Position numbers and translations under genes: made by a program. The notes below the pieces were generated by a model, which was not told the DNA's origin, made no database searches, and worked only from the letters and a program-made list of their open reading frames with translations. From Bacteroidetes bacterium UBA1941 (lineage in GTDB: Bacteria > Bacteroidota > Bacteroidia > Chitinophagales > LD1): 64,000 nucleotides of DNA. The stretch is taken from NCBI GenBank assembly GCA_002336805.1, contig DDEZ01000011.1:124001-188000 (forward strand). The letters are read 5' to 3'. Positions 60,596 to 64,000 of this stretch are shown here, piece by piece; within the stretch, counting starts at the first letter, position 1; each line of letters begins with the position of its first letter.

Positions 60596-62824
60596 ATGAG
60601 CTTTTTCAGAGATAAGGTGTGGCGGCCTGCGGGGTATTTTTGGGTGATGTGGCTGATCGGCATCGTGAGTGTGGTGCTGTTCTTCTTTGTTATCGCTACG
60701 GGTATGTGGGGACGGCTGCCGTCTTTGCATGAGCTGGAGGACCCTAAGTCTAATACGGCTACCGAGGTGATCAGCGCCGATGGTGTGGTGCTGGGCAAGT
60801 ACTACCGCGAGAACCGCACCAATGTGACCTACGACCACCTGCCCAAGTGCCTGGTAGATGCGCTGCTGGCTACGGAGGATGTCCGCTTCTACGAGCATAC
60901 GGGTATAGACCTGAAGGCCATAGGCCGTGTAGTAAAGGGCGTGATCAGCCGCGACTCTAAGGGCGGAGGCAGTACGATCACGCAGCAGCTGGCAAAGAAC
61001 CTCTTCCCGCGGCAGAAGCGCAGGGGCAAGGTGCAGCTGGCGCTACAGAAGTTTAAGGAGTGGGTGATAGCGGCGCGGCTGGAGCATACCTTTACCAAAG
61101 AGGAGATATTGGCGCTGTATTTTAATACGGTACCCTTTAGTGATAATGCGTATGGCATCAGCACGGCGGCAGAGACGTACTTTAGTAAGCCGGTGGACTC
61201 GCTGAATGTGCAGGAGGCGGCGGTGCTGGTAGGCATGCTGAAAGGACCATCAGAATACAATCCGCGCCTGCACCCTGAGGCCTCGCGCAAACGCCGCGAC
61301 GTAGTGATCGCGCAGATGGCCAATTATGACTTTATCACCGATCAGCAGCGGGACTCGCTTTTCAAACTGCCTATCGCGCTGAACTTTGACGCGGGCACGC
61401 ATGAGGATGGACTGGCGCCGTACTTTCGCGAGTACCTGCGGCTCTATATAGCGGACTACCTGGATAAGCACCCGAAGCCAGACGGTACTAAGTACGACCT
61501 CTACAAAGATGGACTGAAGATATATACGACCATAGATTCGCGGATGCAGCGCTATGCCGAGGAGGCACAGCGCGAGCACCTGGAAGAGTGGCAGAAGCTA
61601 TTCTTTAAGATGAGTGCCAGGGACCCGTGGAAGGAGTTTCCTGAGGAGTGGGAACGGACCTACACGCAGAGTGCGCGGTATAAGCAGTACCAGGCCGAGG
61701 GCAAGACGCGCGAAGAGATAGACACGCTGATGCGCACGAAGATGGAGATGCGCATCTTCACCTGGCAGGGAGAGAAGGATACGGTAATGAGCCCGTGGGA
61801 CTCGATCCGCTACCACAGGATGATCCTGCAGAATGGATTTGTAGCGCTGGAGCCGGCCTCGGGCAATGTGCGCGCGTGGGTGGGTGGTGTGAACTACAAG
61901 TACTTCCAGTATGATCACGTCAACGTCAATACCAAGCGGCAGATAGGATCTACGTTTAAGCCGTTCGTGTACCTGGCGGCGATACGCGAGAAGGGCTACT
62001 CGCCGTGCTATGAAGTGCCTAATGAGCCGGTGACCTTTGAGGCGGGAGATCCACGCTTTCACCTAGCGGAGGACTGGACGCCGCACAACTCTGACGCCAA
62101 ATACGGCGGTACGCTGAACCTGAAGCAAGGCCTGGCGAACTCTGTGAATACCATCACGGCCTACCTAATGCATGAGATGAGCCCTGCTACGGTAGTGAAG
62201 CTGGTACATGATATGGGTGTGGTGAGCGAGATACCTGACCAGCCTAGTATCTGCCTCGGTACGGCTGATATATCGCTGATAGAGATGGCGGGTGCCTACA
62301 CCACCTTTGCTAATAAAGGAGTGCATGTGGACCCGATATTTGTGACGCGGATAGAGGACAGGACCGGGACTGTGATCGCGAACTTTGCTGCCGAGCAGCG
62401 CGAAGTGCTGGATGAGCCTACGGCCTATGTGATGATAGACCTGCTACGTGGTGTGGTGAGCTACGGTACGGGTGTGCGCCTGCGCTACCGCTACCACCTG
62501 CCCGGAGATATCATAGGCAAGACTGGTACAACACAGAATAATAGTGATGGATGGTTTATGGGCTGTACGCCGGACCTGGTCACGGCTACATGGGTGGGCT
62601 GTGAGGATAGGTTCATCCGCTTCCGCAGTATGGAGTATGGGCAGGGGGCCAGTACGGCGCTGCCTATCTGCGCGAAGTTTATGCAGAAAGTATTCGCAGA
62701 CTCTACGGCGCTGGGTATCTCCCCGTCGCGGCAGTTTGAGCGGCCGGAGAAGCTGACCATAGACCTCAACTGCAAGACCTACGCCGGGCAGAAGGTGGAC
62801 AGGTCGGCGGAGTTTGGAGACTAG
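60596..62824 (+). CDS. Penicillin-binding protein 1A-type bifunctional transglycosylase/transpeptidase
   Basis: The 742-residue class A PBP has one N-terminal membrane helix, a GT51 domain (ATEDVRFYEHTGID and KGGGSTITQQLAKNLF) and a transpeptidase domain with all three active-site motifs: the Ser-x-x-Lys in GSTFKPFVY, SVN in LANSVNTI and KTG in IGKTGTTQNN. It polymerises glycan strands and cross-links the peptides. The organism thus has this enzyme and the GT51-only protein at 6296. The gene begins 181 bases beyond the accessory island, and uvrC follows after 45 bases. Confidence 0.95.
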   Translation: MSFFRDKVWRPAGYFWVMWLIGIVSVVLFFFVIATGMWGRLPSLHELEDPKSNTATEVISADGVVLGKYYRENRTNVTYDHLPKCLVDALLATEDVRFYEHTGIDLKAIGRVVKGVISRDSKGGGSTITQQLAKNLFPRQKRRGKVQLALQKFKEWVIAARLEHTFTKEEILALYFNTVPFSDNAYGISTAAETYFSKPVDSLNVQEAAVLVGMLKGPSEYNPRLHPEASRKRRDVVIAQMANYDFITDQQRDSLFKLPIALNFDAGTHEDGLAPYFREYLRLYIADYLDKHPKPDGTKYDLYKDGLKIYTTIDSRMQRYAEEAQREHLEEWQKLFFKMSARDPWKEFPEEWERTYTQSARYKQYQAEGKTREEIDTLMRTKMEMRIFTWQGEKDTVMSPWDSIRYHRMILQNGFVALEPASGNVRAWVGGVNYKYFQYDHVNVNTKRQIGSTFKPFVYLAAIREKGYSPCYEVPNEPVTFEAGDPRFHLAEDWTPHNSDAKYGGTLNLKQGLANSVNTITAYLMHEMSPATVVKLVHDMGVVSEIPDQPSICLGTADISLIEMAGAYTTFANKGVHVDPIFVTRIEDRTGTVIANFAAEQREVLDEPTAYVMIDLLRGVVSYGTGVRLRYRYHLPGDIIGKTGTTQNNSDGWFMGCTPDLVTATWVGCEDRFIRFRSMEYGQGASTALPICAKFMQKVFADSTALGISPSRQFERPEKLTIDLNCKTYAGQKVDRSAEFGD

Positions 62825-62869
62825 TACGGGGCACTGGCAGCTCAATGATCTTTTGCCTACTTTTACGAC

Positions 62870-64000
62870 GTGATCTTAGAAGAATTTGCTACACAATACC
62901 GGGATAGCCTGCCCAATCAACCGGGCGTCTATCGCTACTATGATGAGGAGGGGACCATCCTGTATATAGGTAAGGCCAAAGACCTGAAGAAGCGGGTGTC
63001 GTCGTACTTCAATAAAAACGATCACACCTTCCGCATCGCGCACATGGTGCGCAAGATCTATAAGATAGAGTTTACAATAGTGGATACGGAGCAGGATGCC
63101 TTCCTGCTGGAGAATAGCCTCATCAAAAAGTACCAGCCGCGCTATAATGTGAGCCTGAAGGATGATAAGTCTTACCCCTACATCGTGATCAAGAATGAGG
63201 ACTATCCGCGTGTCTTCCTGACGCGGCAGCTGATACGGGATGGCTCAGAATACCTGGGTCCATATACCTCTGTAGGACAGGTGCGGATCATACTCAATCT
63301 GCTTACGACTATCTTCCCGCTGCGTACGTGTACGCTACCGCTGTCACAAAAAAATATCGATGCCAAGAAGTTTAAGGTGTGCCTGCAGTATCATATCAAG
63401 AACTGTCTGGGGCCATGCGAAAATCTACAGAGCAAGGAAGAATACGATGAGTCTATCCGCCAGGTGAAGGACATACTCAAGAGCAACTTCGGCTCGGTGA
63501 TGTACTACCTGAAGGGTAAGATGCAGAAGTATGCCGAGGAGATGGAGTTTGAGCGGGCCAATGAGTTTAAGGAGAAGATAGACCTGCTCACAGACTACCA
63601 GAGCAAATCTACGATCGTAAATCCGAAGCTGAACAATGTAGATGTGTATGGCTATACGGAGACAGAAACGACGGCCTTTATCAACTACCTGCGCATAGGC
63701 AATGGTGTGATCATACAGACCAAAGCGCTGGAGCTAAAGCGGGTGCTGGATGAAACGCGTGAAGAGATGCTCGAGGCCGCGGTGCGCGAATGCAGCTTCT
63801 CAGATAAAATACAGATAGACGATCTCTTGTTACCGTTTCAGATAGAGATACCTGTGGAGGGGGTGAATGTGGCGGTGCCGGTAATAGGCGATAAGAAGAA
63901 GCTAGTGGACCTGGCCACTAAAAATGCACTCTACGCAAGGCAGGAGCGTATCAACCAGCAGATGACCTCAGAGGAGAAGAATCCATCCTTCCGGATCATG
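62870..64000 (+). CDS. uvrC: UvrABC excinuclease subunit C, N-terminal part (cut by window end)
   Basis: The frame is open from a GTG at 62870 to the last base of the window and gives the first 377 residues. The GIY-YIG nuclease domain is at the start: GVYRYYDEEGTILYIGKAKD, with the catalytic Arg in KKRVSSYF and Glu in AFLLENSLI. The four-Cys region includes CLQYHIKNCLGPC. The UVR helix (MEFERANEFKEKIDLL) binds UvrB. UvrC makes the dual incisions in nucleotide excision repair. The RNase H-like second nuclease domain lies beyond the window edge. Confidence 0.95.
   Translation, partial: MILEEFATQYRDSLPNQPGVYRYYDEEGTILYIGKAKDLKKRVSSYFNKNDHTFRIAHMVRKIYKIEFTIVDTEQDAFLLENSLIKKYQPRYNVSLKDDKSYPYIVIKNEDYPRVFLTRQLIRDGSEYLGPYTSVGQVRIILNLLTTIFPLRTCTLPLSQKNIDAKKFKVCLQYHIKNCLGPCENLQSKEEYDESIRQVKDILKSNFGSVMYYLKGKMQKYAEEMEFERANEFKEKIDLLTDYQSKSTIVNPKLNNVDVYGYTETETTAFINYLRIGNGVIIQTKALELKRVLDETREEMLEAAVRECSFSDKIQIDDLLLPFQIEIPVEGVNVAVPVIGDKKKLVDLATKNALYARQERINQQMTSEEKNPSFRIM

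Overview
This 64 kb window looks like chromosomal DNA from a member of the Bacteroidota, most likely a Chitinophagales-type organism with GC near 50%. The basis is type IX secretion machinery (a PorP/SprF protein and a PorE-like OmpA protein), three proteins with T9SS C-terminal sorting domains, fused E1 alpha/beta 2-oxoacid dehydrogenase and DAHP synthase-chorismate mutase genes, and promoters of the Bacteroidota form (TTTG, 19-20 nt, TAnnTTTG). Genus and species cannot be read from the sequence alone.

Layout. 1-8.2 kb: end of a probable hydrolase, an ECF sigma factor with a membrane partner, a fused 2-oxoacid dehydrogenase E1, two tandem paralogous secreted proteins, a KTSC-like protein, a frameshifted alpha/beta hydrolase and a GT51 transglycosylase. 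8.3-24.8 kb: mostly housekeeping genes (desaturase, TauE exporter, a probable SRP-type RNA, a cystathionine gamma-synthase-type enzyme, MazG-like, PaiB-like, DTD, RsgA, PorP/SprF, AraC regulator, aminotransferase, sulfotransferase, MscS channel, urocanate hydratase). 25.0-32.3 kb: a light-sensing operon (response regulator, heme oxygenase, bacteriophytochrome kinase) convergent with a type III polyketide synthase, methyltransferase and flavoprotein operon that is divergent from a UbiA prenyltransferase. 32.3-49.3 kb: DAHP synthase-chorismate mutase, T9SS metalloprotease, membrane proteins, PorE-like protein, QueE, ALDH7, a flippase, a Kelch/PKD T9SS protein, FkbM methyltransferase, GT4 and DusB. 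49.3-52.3 kb: a minus-strand cell-envelope cluster with an MbnP-type lipoprotein, a cytochrome-like lipoprotein and an outer-membrane barrel. 52.4-56.9 kb: CPBP protease, CdsA and Psd (phospholipid synthesis), then rplU-rpmA and a lipoprotein. 57.0-60.4 kb: an accessory island. 60.6-64 kb: PBP1A and the first 377 codons of uvrC.

The accessory island (about 57.7-60.4 kb) is the most unusual region. It holds a REP-associated tyrosine transposase (RAYT) bounded by near-identical 31-bp inverted repeats, further palindromic REP copies on both sides, and three AT-rich genes with no recognisable family. Two of these form a membrane-protein pair and the third takes its stop codon from a REP palindrome. 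The other system worth attention is the four-gene type III PKS/UbiA locus, which abuts the phytochrome operon with no intergenic base. A candidate SRP RNA with an atypical apical loop lies upstream of the cystathionine gamma-synthase-type gene on the opposite strand.

Limits: all family calls come from reading motifs and architecture by eye. No database search, structure prediction or composition calculation was run.
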